DNA of 64,000 nt, taken from positions 2,793,068-2,857,067 of the forward strand of contig VWZW01001649.1 of assembly GCA_013397115.1 (NCBI GenBank), given 5' to 3'. This stretch comes from Edolisoma coerulescens. Its lineage: Eukaryota > Chordata > Aves > Passeriformes > Campephagidae. Position 1 is the stretch's first letter, and every line of letters begins with the position of its first letter. The notes beneath the pieces are model-generated. The model saw only the letters and a program-made list of their open reading frames with translations. It was not told the DNA's origin and did not search any database. The translations under genes and the position numbers were made by a program. Shown here one piece after another: positions 1 to 13,200 of this stretch.

Positions 1-160
1 GTGCGGCGGCGCCGGCGCGCGGAGAGCGCCAGGGGGCAGCAGCGGGCGCGGGGGCGGCGCCGCCCGGGCCGGAGCCGGTCCCGCTCCCCTTCCGCCGGTC
101 TGGTCCTGCCTTCTGGGCCGGGAGCTTCGGCCACTTCCAGTAGTTCCACGTCTGGGTTGG
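1..160 (+). promoter_or_regulatory. KMT5B: Part of a CpG island at the KMT5B promoter
   Basis: The first about 160 bases are dense in CpG dinucleotides and GC-rich triplets, in sharp contrast to the AT-rich sequence that follows. This is the usual look of a vertebrate housekeeping promoter/first exon. No TATA box is seen in the visible part. Only the downstream portion of the island is in the window. Confidence 0.6.
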
Positions 161-300
161 TGGTTTTAGTGACTCCCTCGATCTTGCCTCGGTTTGATGG
201 AATGGCCGGACTGGTTCCCTTGGGGGTTTTTGGTATGGTTTTTTTGGTTGTGTTTTTTGGTTTTTGGGGGTTTTTTTGGTGATTTTTCATCGGAGGAAAT

Positions 301-321
301 ATGCCGTTAGTCAAGGGGTAA
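301..321 (+). other. Upstream ORF 1 in the KMT5B leader (6 codons)
   Basis: ATG at 301 opens MPLVKG and closes with TAA at 319-321, entirely inside the first exon if the 405 donor is used. If the alternative donor at 319 is used, the stop is removed and the uORF would run into exon 2. It may dampen or tune KMT5B translation; this is inference from position alone. Confidence 0.4.
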
Positions 322-548
322 GGCACGTCTTTGTCCAGTATCTGTATCTGAAACTTTAAAGTGAAGTTACGTTTAAGACTTTACTCTCGGAAACGCTAAA
401 ACCGGTGAGTGAGAGGGAGAGTGCGTGGTGTTTTGTCGGGGTGTGTCACAGGCAGTGGGAGAACCTGAAGTGTAGAACTTTGTGGAGTTTTCTGGTGCGT
501 TGCATTCAGTGCAGAGCATCACGTCTCAGGACAAGAGGACTGTCTTAA

Positions 549-784
549 GTTATGCCGGGGAGGTTTAGGTTGGACATCAGGAAGAATTTCTTCACAGAAG
601 GGGTGATTAGCCATTGGAATGGGCTGCTAAGGGAGGTGGTGGAGTCACCGTCTCTGGAGGGGGTTAAGGAAAGACTGGACGTGGCAATTAGTGCCATGGT
701 CTAGTTGACAGGGTGGTGTTCAGTCATAGATTGAACTCGATGATCTCAGAGGTCTTTCCCAACCTAATTGATTCTGTGATATGA
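549..784 (+). mobile_element. CR1 LINE 3' fragment
   Basis: The block reads as the 3' untranslated end of an avian CR1 retrotransposon: the lead 'ggttggacatcaggaag', the segment 'gtgccatggtctagttgac', then 'ctcgatgatctcagaggtc' and the terminal ATTCTGTGAT tail. It is 5'-truncated, as most CR1 copies are, and lies on the + strand in KMT5B intron 1, about 145 bp after exon 1. No coding part remains. Confidence 0.9.
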
Positions 785-3700
785 GATGGCAATCTGATCA
801 GTGTTTAGTAGTGTAACTATAAATACATAGTGGCAGATATTTATCAATGAGGTTAAACAATATTGTAGGTTAGTTCTCTTGGAGCCATGCCTCATTTCCA
901 TAATCTGAACACTATACCTATGGATGCAGCTGCTTCAATTTTCATTAAAACTGAACTTTTCTCTTCAGTTCTTTGCTTTCTTCCTTGCAAGTAACAATAT
1001 GTGAGGAAATCAAGGCTTACTTAGTTGAAAAGTTGGATTTTACTGTTTCTTTATCAGGCTGTTTTGTTATTAGGACTAGATAGACAGAGACATCTCTACT
1101 TTATACCCGTTGGAGCTCACAAACTGGAAATTCAGACTTATTTAAAGCAATTGCTTAATGTATTGCATATAAAATGAATGAGTGGGATGATGTATCCTTG
1201 TATATTCAGTAACAGGACTGATTAGGGCTCTTGAATGCTTTTTTTGCTCGGTTGGCACTATCCTGTTCCAGGACTACACTTCCCAGTGTGCTCTTCACTT
1301 CAAACAGCACATGCTTTAAGGCAACAGACACTTGCCCAAGTTAGCATGGTAAGTGTAAGGTGTGATACTCCTGTGCTTAACCAGAGCTGTGGTTTGAGGA
1401 TGCGAAGAAGTCCCCCCTAAAAAGCTTAAGTACTCTTGACCACATCCCTGACCTTGTGTGTTCCCCCTGCCCCGTAATATCCACTCATGGTTCAAGCCAG
1501 CCAGGTTCAGACTTGTCTGGTGACTCCCCTGGTTCGGCAACCGAATCATTCAGGTCACTTGGCTCTGCATTTCTTTTGCTGGCACAGAGGGAGGATGGCG
1601 TGGAAGTGGGCACAAGCAGGTGGGGAGGCAGCAGGGCTACTTTTGGACTTACACTGGTTTGGAGTCTTCATTGAACTGTTTGATCCAGTCATGGTGGGGC
1701 TGCCCTGAACTGAACCTGAACCTGTGTAAGTCACATAGCTGCACCCGCACAGAGTTAAATTTTGGATTATGGAGAGGTCCATGGAGCACTAGAATTGGTG
1801 GAAATGTTTGTGTGAATTGGCAAGTAGGAGGTAGGAGGTTTTTTCTATTCTGGAAGTAGCGAGCTTTTATATTGTCTCTGTGACTGCTGAACGCTGGAGT
1901 TGTTGCAGTGACTGGGGGGCATCACACAGGCTTTGGGGTGCTGTGCTCAGCCTCACCCTGAGAAGGACATGGCGGGGCAGGGGAGAATGGGCAGGAGCTG
2001 CTGAAGTGTAGTTCCCTCTCTGACACTCATTTTGTGCTGGTACTGGATTGCTTCTGTGCCTGCATTGTGGTTGCATTAGTATCCAAAGTGACACACAAAA
2101 ATCACGTGGCTACACAAGAGAAAAAGGGAATGTACAGGCCGAGCTATTGGTGAGAGACTGGAGCCTGGGCTTGGGTCAGCTTTGGATCCAGGTGTGCTCT
2201 CACAAACCTGCATCCTGGGGCTGCAGTTCCACAACAGTCTGAACCGACCTGAGTCAGTTTTGACACAGTCTTACAGCCTTCCCATGCCACTATTAATCCA
2301 TGTCCAGTTCTGCACTGAGCTTGTTCTCAGCACTAACTGGCTGAAAAGAAACACTCAAAAAACATTTTCTGGGGGTCCAGTTTACTGAACCAGTTCATCC
2401 CAAACACAGTAACCAAAATAAGACTTGAGACTGTTTTGAATTGCTCCTTAAAGCTGTGCAAGTTTTCATTCAGCTTTGATTTTAATAAGTCATTTGTATT
2501 CTGCTGTTCCCATAGGAAAACTAGTTGCACAGTTTTGCTCTGCTTCCCAAATTCAAAGGTCTGTTACTTTTTGCAGGGCTATCAGTAATGAAATCTATGT
2601 CTTTTCTCTTGATACCTCTGATTTGTCCAGAAGAGCTGAGGTTGGGTTTTTTGTTTTGGGTTTTTTTGTGTCTTATATTTGGTTTAGGTCACTGTCTTGT
2701 TGAGGAAAAGTTTTTTGCAGCTATTGTTAATTAAAAAAAAAGGCAAGCCAAAATGTAGGTGTTTGAGTTCTTAAAAATAATAAAAAAAAAAAATCCATAA
2801 ACTATTTTAAAGGAGGTCTGTTGCTTGTCTGTATACTTGAGACTATGAGAAAGGGGAGGATGACCCTGCCTGTTAGTAAAACTTCCTGATCCTCGTTTCT
2901 TTGCCTGTGTCCTGGAGAAGGATGAATAAAACCCATTGCCTCTTTGCCTATGTTAGAAGCTGTCTCTGTCCTTTAAGTAATAAAAACATATATGCAAAAG
3001 ATGTGTTATGGTAGACTAAAATAAGTGATGCTTGAATTCCTTATAGGTACTGATGTATTTCAGTGGTTTAGGGTTTTATTGATTTGGTTTTGGGCAGCTT
3101 TTATTCCCCTCTCACAAGACTTTTCTGAATTGATGGCTTTCACAGATGAGGACCCAAATTCTGGGAGACTCAGATAGCTTTTGAGATCCGTTTTATGAAT
3201 TTCTTTACTCAAATTGATAGGGATTTACTACACTTCCTATTATGAAAGGACTAAGGCTTTCCAAGTGTAATGTAAATCTGAATGGCACTGTTTAATCAGT
3301 CTGGTAAACACTTCTGGGTAGCTCTGGCTTTTGGAGTATCTTGGGTGATGGCTGCATCAATTATGTTTGTGCTTCAGTTGTTGAATGGTGCTTCTGAATG
3401 TTACTGACATGCATATAATGCTCAGAAAGTGTTAATGGATTTAGTAAAGTTAGAACCAAATAAATGAAACTTGAGTTTTCATTTTCAAGAGTACTGTTGC
3501 AATGAAATGCCAGATACCTCAGTGAGAGGTGCCAAATGCAATTGAGCTTTATTTTGGCATTTGAGGAAATGTGTCAAACTACCAGAATAGAATTGCTAAA
3601 GGCAGTGTAGTTTAAAGAGTAGTGGTGTTATTAATAAAGGGTTAAAACAGCAGCGTGGTCATTTATTTTGAAATACAGAAGGTCCCTTGGAAGCTCTAAT

Positions 3701-4104
3701 TGTGCTGGTAAACTTCACAGTTATAGATAAACCTGAAGTCCTAAGTGGTCCGTGTGTGGTGTTAGATTTTGATGGCAGAGCTCTGTAGCAAGAGTTTCTA
3801 AGTATGCGGTGGTGTAAGTATATTTGAATTTTTTCTTGAATGGAAAGATAGTGTTCATCCCTTCCTTTTCTCCCTCAGTTCCTAAAGGACTTGTCAGTGA
3901 GTCTTATGTAGCAAGCAGTGAGAATAAATCACATCTGAAGATATATTAAATATCACATGGTTGTGGTGAGTGGGGCATCTCTTGCTCCCTTTCAGGTTTT
4001 CTGTTGGCATTAGCAGGTGTGATATTCATGGGGAAAGGAATCCCGGCTGTTGTTTCTGGCTTTTGATATCATGTCTGGAAAGCAGCGTTTGGGTATTGGG
4101 AGAA

Positions 4105-4410
4105 GGAATCATGGAATCCTGGAATGGGTTAGGTTGGAAGGGACATCAGTGGGTCCTCTGGCCCAGCCTCTGTGCTGTGAAGCAGGGCCATCCCAGAGCA
4201 CATAGCACAGGATTGTGTCCAGATAGATCCCGAATGTCTCTGTTGAGGGAGACTCCACAACCTCTCGGGGTTCTGTTCCAGTTCTCATTCACCCTCACAG
4301 TAAAGAAGTTCTTCCCTGTATTCAGGTGGAACTTCTGTGCATCTGTTTCTGCCCATTGCCTCTTGTCCTTTTGAATAGAGGCTGAAGAAGCACACTTGCT
4401 GTCTTCAAGT
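4105..4410 (-). mobile_element. CR1 LINE 3' fragment, reverse orientation
   Basis: Begins with the reverse-complemented CR1 tail (GAATCATGGAATCCTGGAATGGG, positions 4106-4128) and continues with 'ttggaagggacatcag' and 'acagtaaagaagttcttccc', all reverse complement of the CR1 3' region. The element therefore lies on the - strand inside KMT5B intron 1. The far end near 4,400 is approximate; the sequence drifts from the consensus I recall after 'cattgcctcttgtcctt'. Confidence 0.88.
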
Positions 4411-7003
4411 TTGTCATTTGGCTGATACTGGAAAGTAGAGGCAGCGGTAGATGGAGACAAAGATTTTCTTGCTCATTAGGCTGTTGAGCCCAAACAAACA
4501 ATGACTTTTCACCAGAATTTTGCTATGCTTCACTAAATGACCTGATTTTGTTTGAGGAGTACTTATGTTGCTGTCTGTATCAATCTGCTTTGGAGCAGAA
4601 TGAAGTATTTTTCCTAATGTTTAGTATAGCTGTAGTATCATTCTGTGGCCATGTTGCTTCTTACCTCTGCAGTGATACCTTCCTTGTCATTGCTGCTATT
4701 GTTTAAGCAGAAGTGTGTTGGCACAGACAGTTCTCACCCTGCCCAAACGGCACTTGCGAAAGATAGGTTTCTCTTGCGCAGAGAACGCCTTTCCTTCAGC
4801 CCAGTGTGGCTCCTGTACCTGGTAGGTGTCAGAAAGTACCATGTTAAGCGTTTTCCCCCAGACTGCTGGGTACAGTACAGGACCCATCTACAGTCAGACT
4901 TCATGGTAATTTCATTCCACTGTACTGCTCCTGAGCCGTAGCACAGCGCAGGGTGGAGTTCAGTCCTGGTGTACAAAGACATCAAGACTGAATTTTGTGC
5001 AAGTCTGTAATGTCGCTTCTGTTTTGATGCTTTTCATTACCAGTGTTACAAAAACATAGCAGAATGGGGGTTAGTTCGAGTATATAGACCTGTAAAATTA
5101 ATAGATTGAGAAGTAAGAAAAGCAAAGTTTGAGAGTGGGTTTGTCATTAGGTATTTATGTGAGAGTCAGTCAGTGGCAGATCTTCACAGGGTTGGTCTTC
5201 TGACAGAAGTTCAGGTGGGACGCTTAACAAGGAAGTGTAGAGGTGTTGTTTGATTGTTTTTGAGGTTTTGTTGGGGTTTTTTTTTTTAGATTTATGTTGT
5301 CATAAACTTATAGGTGTATGTTGTCAGGCAAGCTCTATGAAGAAAAAAAAGCCTATCCAAGGGTTTTTTGGAGGTACTTTGTAAAAATGACTGGGTCTAC
5401 CTATAGTTGAATGGATAGAGTTAATCTTGAGGTTAAAAAAAATCCCTTCTATTACTGGCAGCAAGAAAATTCTTTGTCCACTGAAATGATCTCAGTTCTT
5501 TTTCTTTGTATTGATGCAGTAATTGAGCCAGCTTTTGCTCAGTGTGATTGTTACACTTTGTTGATAGTCTTTACTGCCCTTCTGTGACAATTTGTAAAAG
5601 GTTCTAAAACCTGTCAGTTTCTGGGTGATACGTTCTAGTAAGATGTTTGAGGCAATGCATCTGTTAATATACAATACACTTGTCTGTACTCTGTTTCCCT
5701 AATTGCCTCAATTTTCTGCATCTTTGTAAATAACTTAATTACAAATCATCTGGCCATAAACATTTCTTTAGGTAGCTGGATCACATAGGTGTCTAACAGA
5801 AATCTAGTCATTTACTACTCTTACCTGATAAAAAGCAGGATTTCTATAAAAGACAGTATTTCAAACATCTGTTAATTTGTTGTGACTTTCTTCCACCAGC
5901 TTGAAATGTGTGTTACAATGGCCTGTTACCAGCTGTGAGCAGAGCATTGACATTCTTTTTATAATTACAGTAAAGTGAAAAGGCACAATTTATTTCTTTG
6001 TGAGGAAGCAGTAGGGAGGGGGGTGAATTAAAATCAAGTGAATGAATTACTAATGCGTAAATGCAATTGTAAAATAATTGTGTAAATCAGATTTTTTTCC
6101 TGCAAGTTATGCAGAGTGAGACACAACTGTGTACAAAAACATTATTAGCTTTCTTATAATTATTTATGCTAAAGACATTGAGACTGCAGACAAAAACTAG
6201 CATGTGCTTTGCTAGATGTTTATGGACTGTAAAATTTCAACTCTACTTGTGACCTCAGTATTGGCACATTGAACCAGGTGCGTTGTGACTGGTTTGTTTT
6301 GTAATATGGAACAGTAGGAATAGTAGCCTGGGTCCTCTAGGTCATCACTGAGGGTTTTTTGAACTCTGATTTTTAGTAAAGATTTAACGTCTTTCTCCTA
6401 ACCCCATTCCAAAAACATCCGTTTTCTGGTTGGGTTTTTTTCCTTTGTTTTTCTAAACTCTACTCACCTTTAATTCTTGCAGGTTGCTTGTAAAATGGTC
6501 TTCTTTGCCGTAGAGTTCCAAATAGGGTTTTATGTATTAGGAGATAGAATCTTAATTGGATATGTATTTGAAAATTCTCTGGGTCTGGAGTCACATAGCT
6601 CTGGATGTGTTTATCCTCATGTACGTATGCTTGTACAGGTATATTCATGGGTATAGTCCAGCTCTTAAAAATGAGTTGTCATTAGCAATTTGTCAGCTTT
6701 AGAATTCCATCCTTGCTGCCAGATGCCACTGTAAATTGTAGGACAATACTTCACCTGCTCACAGTTCTCTGTACTGGTGCTAACAAACGGCTTTTCTTTC
6801 TTCCTAATGCAAATGCAGATTGCCATCTTTGCTCCCACCTTTCCCCGCTTGTTTTTGGCGGAGGGGAGTGCTGTGGGGGTGTGTTTGGGTTTTCTGTTAT
6901 AATTACTGTTGTCGTTGTTGGGGTATTACTATTTTTTTTTAAACTCTGTGTCCTGAAAACAGTTTCCCGGTAAGTTCTAATCATATTTATGTTTTACTTC
7001 CAG

Positions 7004-7243
7004 TAGGAATTGGAACTGAATTTATTCATCCACTTCTCCAAGCCTTTTGAAAAGTGACTAAATGCAACTGAGTCAGATTGTCTGTGGGTATGAAGTGGCT
7101 GGGAGAATCCAAGAACATGGTAGTGAATGGCCGGAGAAGTGGAAGCAAGTCATCTAATGACCACGCGCAGACCAAATTGCAGCATGCAGGAAAGGAGAAT
7201 CCAAAGACGGGCAAAAACGGAGTTGAGAGAAGATCAAGCAGAT
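7004..7243 (+). CDS. KMT5B: KMT5B exon 2: end of 5' UTR and start of coding (residues 1-51)
   Basis: Acceptor at 7003, then 86 bases of leader and the ATG at 7090. The reading MKWLGESKNMVVNGRR matches the start of vertebrate KMT5B as I know it. Starts further upstream in the frame (TTG at 7078) are not ATG, so 7090 is chosen; the -3 base is G, an adequate context. The exon ends after the first base of the Cys-52 codon at a donor reading T then GTACGT. An out-of-frame ATG at 7062 overlaps the start. Confidence 0.93.
7062..7157 (+). other. Upstream ORF 2 overlapping the KMT5B start codon
   Basis: ATG at 7062 opens a 31-codon frame ending with TAA at 7155-7157, in a different frame from KMT5B, and spans the main ATG at 7090. 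Its context is weak (T at -3, C at +4), while the KMT5B ATG has G at -3, so leaky scanning would still reach the main start. It is a plausible translational brake; function is inferred, not shown. Confidence 0.45.
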
Positions 7244-10200
7244 GTACGTATATGTTTCTGCTGCTTAGTGCTGTGATTCACTTCCTAGTTTGCAAGCCAG
7301 GCTTCTGTCTTACCTAACTCATGAGGGAGGTCTGCAGTCAGCATGGAGCTAACATCAGAAATGTCAGTTATGTATGTATTTTCTGGATGTGTTAACTCCC
7401 TTCAGGAATATAGATCTCTTCAGATCAGTTTAGAAGTAAAATAAGAATAACCGGGTGTAAATAAATTTTGAACCACTGTAATTATAAAATGCATGATTGG
7501 CACTAAATTACAACTAGTATGATTTGAAGTGGATAACCTAATTTGAAGTACTTGCTCAACTTTCAGTGAATACGCTTGTAGAAGTAAATCCCACTTTTTA
7601 ATGAAGTCACATACATTGTTAGCCATTATGAAATGGTTTTAAGGAATATGGATTTTTACTTTTGCTATTGGTCTGGGATGAAGGATTAAATGTAAATTAA
7701 AGTCCTTTATTCAGATTTTTCAGAAAATCAGATTTCATTATTTCGTCACATTTATAGGTCAGAAATTTTAGAGGTAGGCATTACTGAACTGTGTAGTCTG
7801 GAAAGATGCTTGTAGTTGGGGAACAGGAGAGAGAAGGAAACCAAAATTAATTAAACAAACCCATAAAATAACATTTTAAAATACTTTCTCCCTTGACTAC
7901 TACATAAATGAAAAAAGCAAGAGGGAAAAATTAACTGTGCCTCTGCTTCTTCAGGTGTTTTATCATCTTCCTCGATTTTTCTGTATTTTTTGCCTCCAGC
8001 CTGTATGTCTGTCTGTCCCCAAATGTAGCTGGGTTCTATAATGTCCCTTAAATTATATATAATTTGTGCTTTCTTATTTGCAGGTAGCGGTGCTTCAGGA
8101 TTTGAGGGTCAAAGTCGTTATGTGCCTTCCTCTGGAATGTCTGCCAAGGAACTCTGTGAAAATGATGACCTAGCAACTAGTTTGGTTCTTGATCCTTATT
8201 TAGGTTTTCAGACACACAAAATGAATACTAGGTAACTTGTCTTTATTTTTCTAGAAAAGAATTCATCTTCTTAGTTGATGTAAATCAGCAAAACCATGGA
8301 ATTTCACACATGTTTTAAGAAAGTGAAAGAATGCAAATTTGTGAGTAGCTTCTGCCTTTAAAATGATGTTGCATGTGAGTCTGGAACTCAGCACAACAAA
8401 TGCAGGCTCTCACGTGCTCCATCATAGGTCTTTCCATTAGTCTCGTGTATCTGTGCTGTAGAACAGGTTGGTAATAGGCACCATTTCCTAGCTTAAACAG
8501 TTAACTAATAAGTTTGAAACCAGTAGTCATTTGAAATCTTTCAAAGGCAGAAGCCAGTGTTTGGTAACTTTCCTGTTTATTCCATGTGCCTGGATGCTTT
8601 TTTTTTCCTTCCTTACTCTTAAACATCATAAGAAAGATGTAGCTCCTGAGCAGCTCAGTTTTGCTGCTACTTGATCTGAAGTTCTTGCAGACCCTTGCTG
8701 AAGGAGTTGCTGCTCAGACGTGTCTGTATGGATAAGATAAATCAATGTGCCAGCTGGAAACTTGCTTACCAGAGTTGCACCTACTTCTGCGCTGTTACGC
8801 ATCTGTCTGAATACTTCGGTTGTGAATTCTGTGTGGTCTCAGGGTTTAGCTGTTTGTGCTTCTGCGTCTGTTACAGATGTACCACTGATGATAACTGTGT
8901 TCTGTAGCTGTTAAGCTTGTTTGAATACAAGATCTGTATTGATAGTTCAGTGGGGAAACTACATATAAATTGTAAGTTTCTAAGGACAGGAATTGTGTGC
9001 TTATTACTGTGCAATAAGAGCTGGAGTTTCCAGGCAGCACATCGTGGGAAGCAGACTCTCAATCCTTCAAACTGTTGCTGTGACTATTTTTAAAGGACAG
9101 TTCACCTGTGCAGTCAGTCACATACCCACAGTATCAGTTAAGCAAATTGTGTGTATGTATGTATGCAACAAACAGATTGCTTCAAAAGTGACTGCTAGAT
9201 GAATTGGTGGTGTCATGTTACATAAATAGTTGCTGGTATAGCCTGACAGCATCAGCTGCATGTGAAATTGCAGAGTGTGGTCCTAATAACTGTAAAGACT
9301 TACCCCAAAGAGATTTTTCTTTTTTGCTGGAGAGTGCAACATCCACTTTTAAGAAGGATGTTGGAGTTTTTCCTCTTCTCTCCATGCTATTGGTTACAGT
9401 AGTACATTGCGCCCAAACATTGTCCAGGTTGATACTCTTATGGTTCAGTTTGAAGTGTCTTTGTACTTTCATCAGTTAATCAAGCTAAAAATACATGCTG
9501 AAAGGCATTTTTTGGTTTTTTGCATGAATGACAGTCTGCAGGTTATGCACAGGTAGTTAATTCTTACACTTTTTGCTATGGAAATGATGTATTCATTGTT
9601 TAGTAGTTGGAGAAGCTACTTTCATAAATGTTGTTTTATGTTGATAGATTGTCAACAACTAAAATACTTCTTTATTATTTTGAACCAAAAGGCTCCACAA
9701 AGGCCGTCACTGTGTATTTCTTCCTTTCTCAGACTTGGAGAACAGTTACAGGCAGTCTTCAAGGACAGTAGTTAATAATCTTGGAGCACTATGGGAAACA
9801 CTTAGGTGAGGCTTACAACTCCTACCAGATGCACACCTTTTGCCTCTTTCACATTGTCCTATTGAGAGAGTTTCTGATGTTGTAATGAATTAAAGTCCGA
9901 TCATCAGCATAGTTCTTGTTTATCTTTTTGGTGCAGTGATGACACCTGCTTGTTACTGTGGCTGTGACACTTAGATGATCTTCTTCCATCTAGTAAACTG
10001 TAGTCTTTCTAGAGCTCCTGGGAGCTCTAGAGCTCCTTACTGTTGTTTTTATGGCTTTGAGGGAAGGTGGGGGGGAAAGCAGGTGTGAAAAAAACTATAC
10101 TGCTTCCAAAATGCCAGATGCCAGTACCCAAATATCACAATGTAGTAGAAATGAAGATTTGCAGCTTATGTTTAGGCATCTTCTACTTCAGTGCCATGGA

Positions 10201-13200
10201 GTCTTATTAGTTACATAGCTCGTATATGGAGGTGTGCTTAAAATAAAACAGCCAGTTATGGTGGCAAGCAAAGATTTCCTGTTCCCTTGTTCTGATTTTT
10301 TTGAAGATGCCCTGTGAAAGTGTCTGTGCCACCATTCTGCTGTGTTGGAAACGTGTAAGAGGTTTGTATTTTTGCATCCCATTGTAAGTTGATGATCACT
10401 TACTGAAATTCTACTTCCTCTTACCTCTGGCAGCTAAGTCTGTGTTTTTGTATGTATGAGTGTCTTCTCTATAAGCACTTTTTCTACTTAATTCTTCCAG
10501 TTGAAGAGGTTGTAAATTTGATTTGTCCAGAGTATATTGATTGGAGAAAAAGAAACCCCTCATAGTAAAGTATCTAGATTGATGTTGAAATGTCGTTGTT
10601 TTCCATCTTCTTTATATTGAGTTAATGATATTACAGTAGGGTGGTGACAAGAACATGACTTTTACTTTACTTGTTGGGTTTTTGTGTTTTGGTTTGGAGG
10701 TTTTTTCTGGGGTGTATAAAAATAAAGTCCTGCAGTTTGTGAACGCCCACCATCTTGGGAATAGGGCTGTTGGCTCTGTAAACTGTCAAGTCAGGAATGT
10801 CTGAAAGAGCTGAAGACTGTTTCTCAAAAGCTTACAACTGAATCTCCTAATGTGTTTGTCCAGTGTTCCTCTGAAATGTCTTCTTGTCACCAGAGATTTG
10901 AAAGACAGTATTACATGTAGCTCTGGAAATGTCCTCAGTGGCTTTACCGAAAAGTAATTTTTTTCATCCTGTTGGATTTCCAAGAGAAAGCAGGTTGTTT
11001 TCAGAGCTTCCAACCCTCTTTACAGGCCCAGTTGTCATTTTTTCATCAAATTCATAGCTCTTATCTCAACAGAATAGCAGGTTAGCAGTTAATAAAAGAA
11101 ACCCCATGTCTTAGAAAGTATGTTCTTGTCAAATATTGCTATTCTAAGAGGTTTTGTTGCTTCTTGTACAAATTCTGTTACATCAGCCTTTGTTTGTTTG
11201 TTGTGATAAAAACAAACCTCATTTTGAAAGCTATACTTCCCACGTTGAAGGTTGACAAACACTAGAGATTGAAACTGACACTTGTAAAATGCCAGGTGAA
11301 TTCTTGCCTGTCTTACCATCTCTTATTTTTTTGCTTTTCCATAGGCTGAGCACAGAATCTTGAAGTCACATGCCTTAGTGGCTAATCTGCTCTTTATACT
11401 ATCTAACATACAAAGGTGTTACTGTTTAAACCTTAAGCCAGACTCCGGGTCATATTGCTGCTGTTACCACTCAGTGTTGTTTCCTGGTTCCCTAAAGCAC
11501 CAGCATCGTGCTAGGGAATACTGAGAGCACTTCAGTGTGCTTCTAAATTTGTGAGTGATTTAGGAAGTCAGATATGTTGTGGTCTGTTTGCTGCTTTTAG
11601 TGGAGTTGCAAACTGGTGTGTGATGTGGGTGGTTTCGTCTTATTACATAGGACTAAAGGACCAAGCTTCAAGAAAATCCTTGTTTTCCATTGGAAACATT
11701 AAGTGCTTGGGAATGATGTACAGGAAGCTGCTTCTCTCAACACTGCCTCAACACCAGTCACTGAGTTAGGTGACTGAACTTGTCAGGGTACATCGCTCTT
11801 CATCCCTTAGAGTCACCACTGAGCAGTAGAGACAAAAAACCACAAAGCAATTCCATATCATTGCATTTATGAGTCTGTGCTGAATCCCCTCTGCGTTCCT
11901 TAGCTCATTTCAATACAATAATGAAAGGGTTCAATATTCATCTTGAGTGAGGTCTGGAGGCTGAAAAAGTGATGTGGGTTCTGCTAAATAAGGTTATGTG
12001 GCCATACATTTCAGCTTCAGTGTTGTGGTGCTATGGAGATACTGGGTTAGAGGTACACAACTCTTATGTAGTGACAATTTGTTTCACAGTGAAGCTTTTA
12101 CATTCATCAGACCTCAGTGTCTGTGTACTTTACAAAATTGTTTTGTTTGACTTTTGTGTAAAATCTGCTTTTTCCATTTTTTCTAGATTATTTTTACTGA
12201 TAGCTTAATTCAGTAAAGTCCTTTACCTTGCTCCTAGTTGTCTTCCTTCACTGTGTATAATCACAGTGATTACCTTGGAACCAACTGTTTTGCTGTTCCC
12301 AAATGTTTTGGATTTAAAAAAAAAAATCACAACCAAAAAACCACCCTAAATAACCATGCCCTGCCCGTCGAACCAATACCCACCACCTTACTTTTACAGT
12401 TTACTTATTTTTACTTTTAGCTTCAACAAAAAGTGTTACTTCTTCAAAACACGGAGTGGCTTGCATCCAGTAGTCATGTTAACTGCTAAATTAAATTTAT
12501 CATGTGGAGTGTCAGAATAGGGTTAGAGGACAGTGTTGGGTTGTTGGTTTGGGGGGTTTCTTGTGTCTGCCTTACTTATTTTTTAAAAAATACTTCTTTG
12601 CTAACCATCTTATGGAGAATAAAATTACGTGTCTCAGAATTTTCTTTATTTCTGTTCTCGGCTGTATTGGAGTTTTGACCACACTGGTTGTATTTAGTGT
12701 CAGTTTAAAGAAACTTAAGTAATATGGATTACTTTATTATTTAAAAGTGCCGTTTTGAAATTTGGCCTTTAAAGAACATGAGTTTTTTTCCATATGAAAA
12801 CACTGGCAATAAATGCAGAACAAGTTGATCATAACTTGTATAACTAGCTTTGAGGAAAATATGCTCATACTACAGGGTTGGGCACGGAGGAAGCCAAAAT
12901 GTATGTTAATTAAGTTGTTTATGCTTATTTTAAATAGATGATTTTCAACTCTTGTTCTGCTGTCTTGAATGCTTAACAGGCTTGCAGTTTTAGCTTTTGT
13001 GCTCAGTCTCTGGTACTAGGTGAACATAAACTTGCTGTCTCTCCACAGCGACTTAAATAGAAATACCATCTAGACAAGGTGCCTGTTGTTAAAAGGCTAA
13101 TGGGTTGATTTGGTTTTGATAAATTCACTCTTCTTGATGTTCCCTAGTCAGAAGTTAAGAAACAAGGTTTGGAAGTAAAACTCTTTATCATGCACTGGTA

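Larger units (their letters stand above)
1..404 (+). other. KMT5B: KMT5B first exon, 5' UTR (5' end cut by window edge)
   Basis: A very GC- and CpG-rich stretch (about 1-160) passes into T/G-rich leader sequence and ends at a strong donor, ACCG followed by GTGAGT, with the intron starting at 405. It lies upstream of and on the same strand as the coding exons, so I read it as the non-coding first exon of KMT5B and part of its CpG-island promoter. A second possible donor (GTAAGG, GT at 319-320) would shorten it. A six-codon upstream ORF (301-321) lies inside. The transcription start cannot be placed because the island runs off the window. Exon status is inferred from composition and the donor; a transcript would settle it. 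Confidence 0.6.
405..7003 (+). other. KMT5B: KMT5B intron 1
   Basis: Starts with GTGAGT at 405 and ends with a pyrimidine-rich acceptor (TTTTACTTCCAG) at 7003. Apart from two CR1 fragments (549-784, + strand; 4105-4410, - strand) I see no exon or RNA gene. Short open frames here lack splice support and protein-like composition. Confidence 0.6.

Noticed and set aside
1..282. Open frame of 93 codons rich in Arg at the window start
   Set aside because: It starts at GTG, lies in a CpG island, and its composition follows the base bias; the sequence is better read as 5' UTR.
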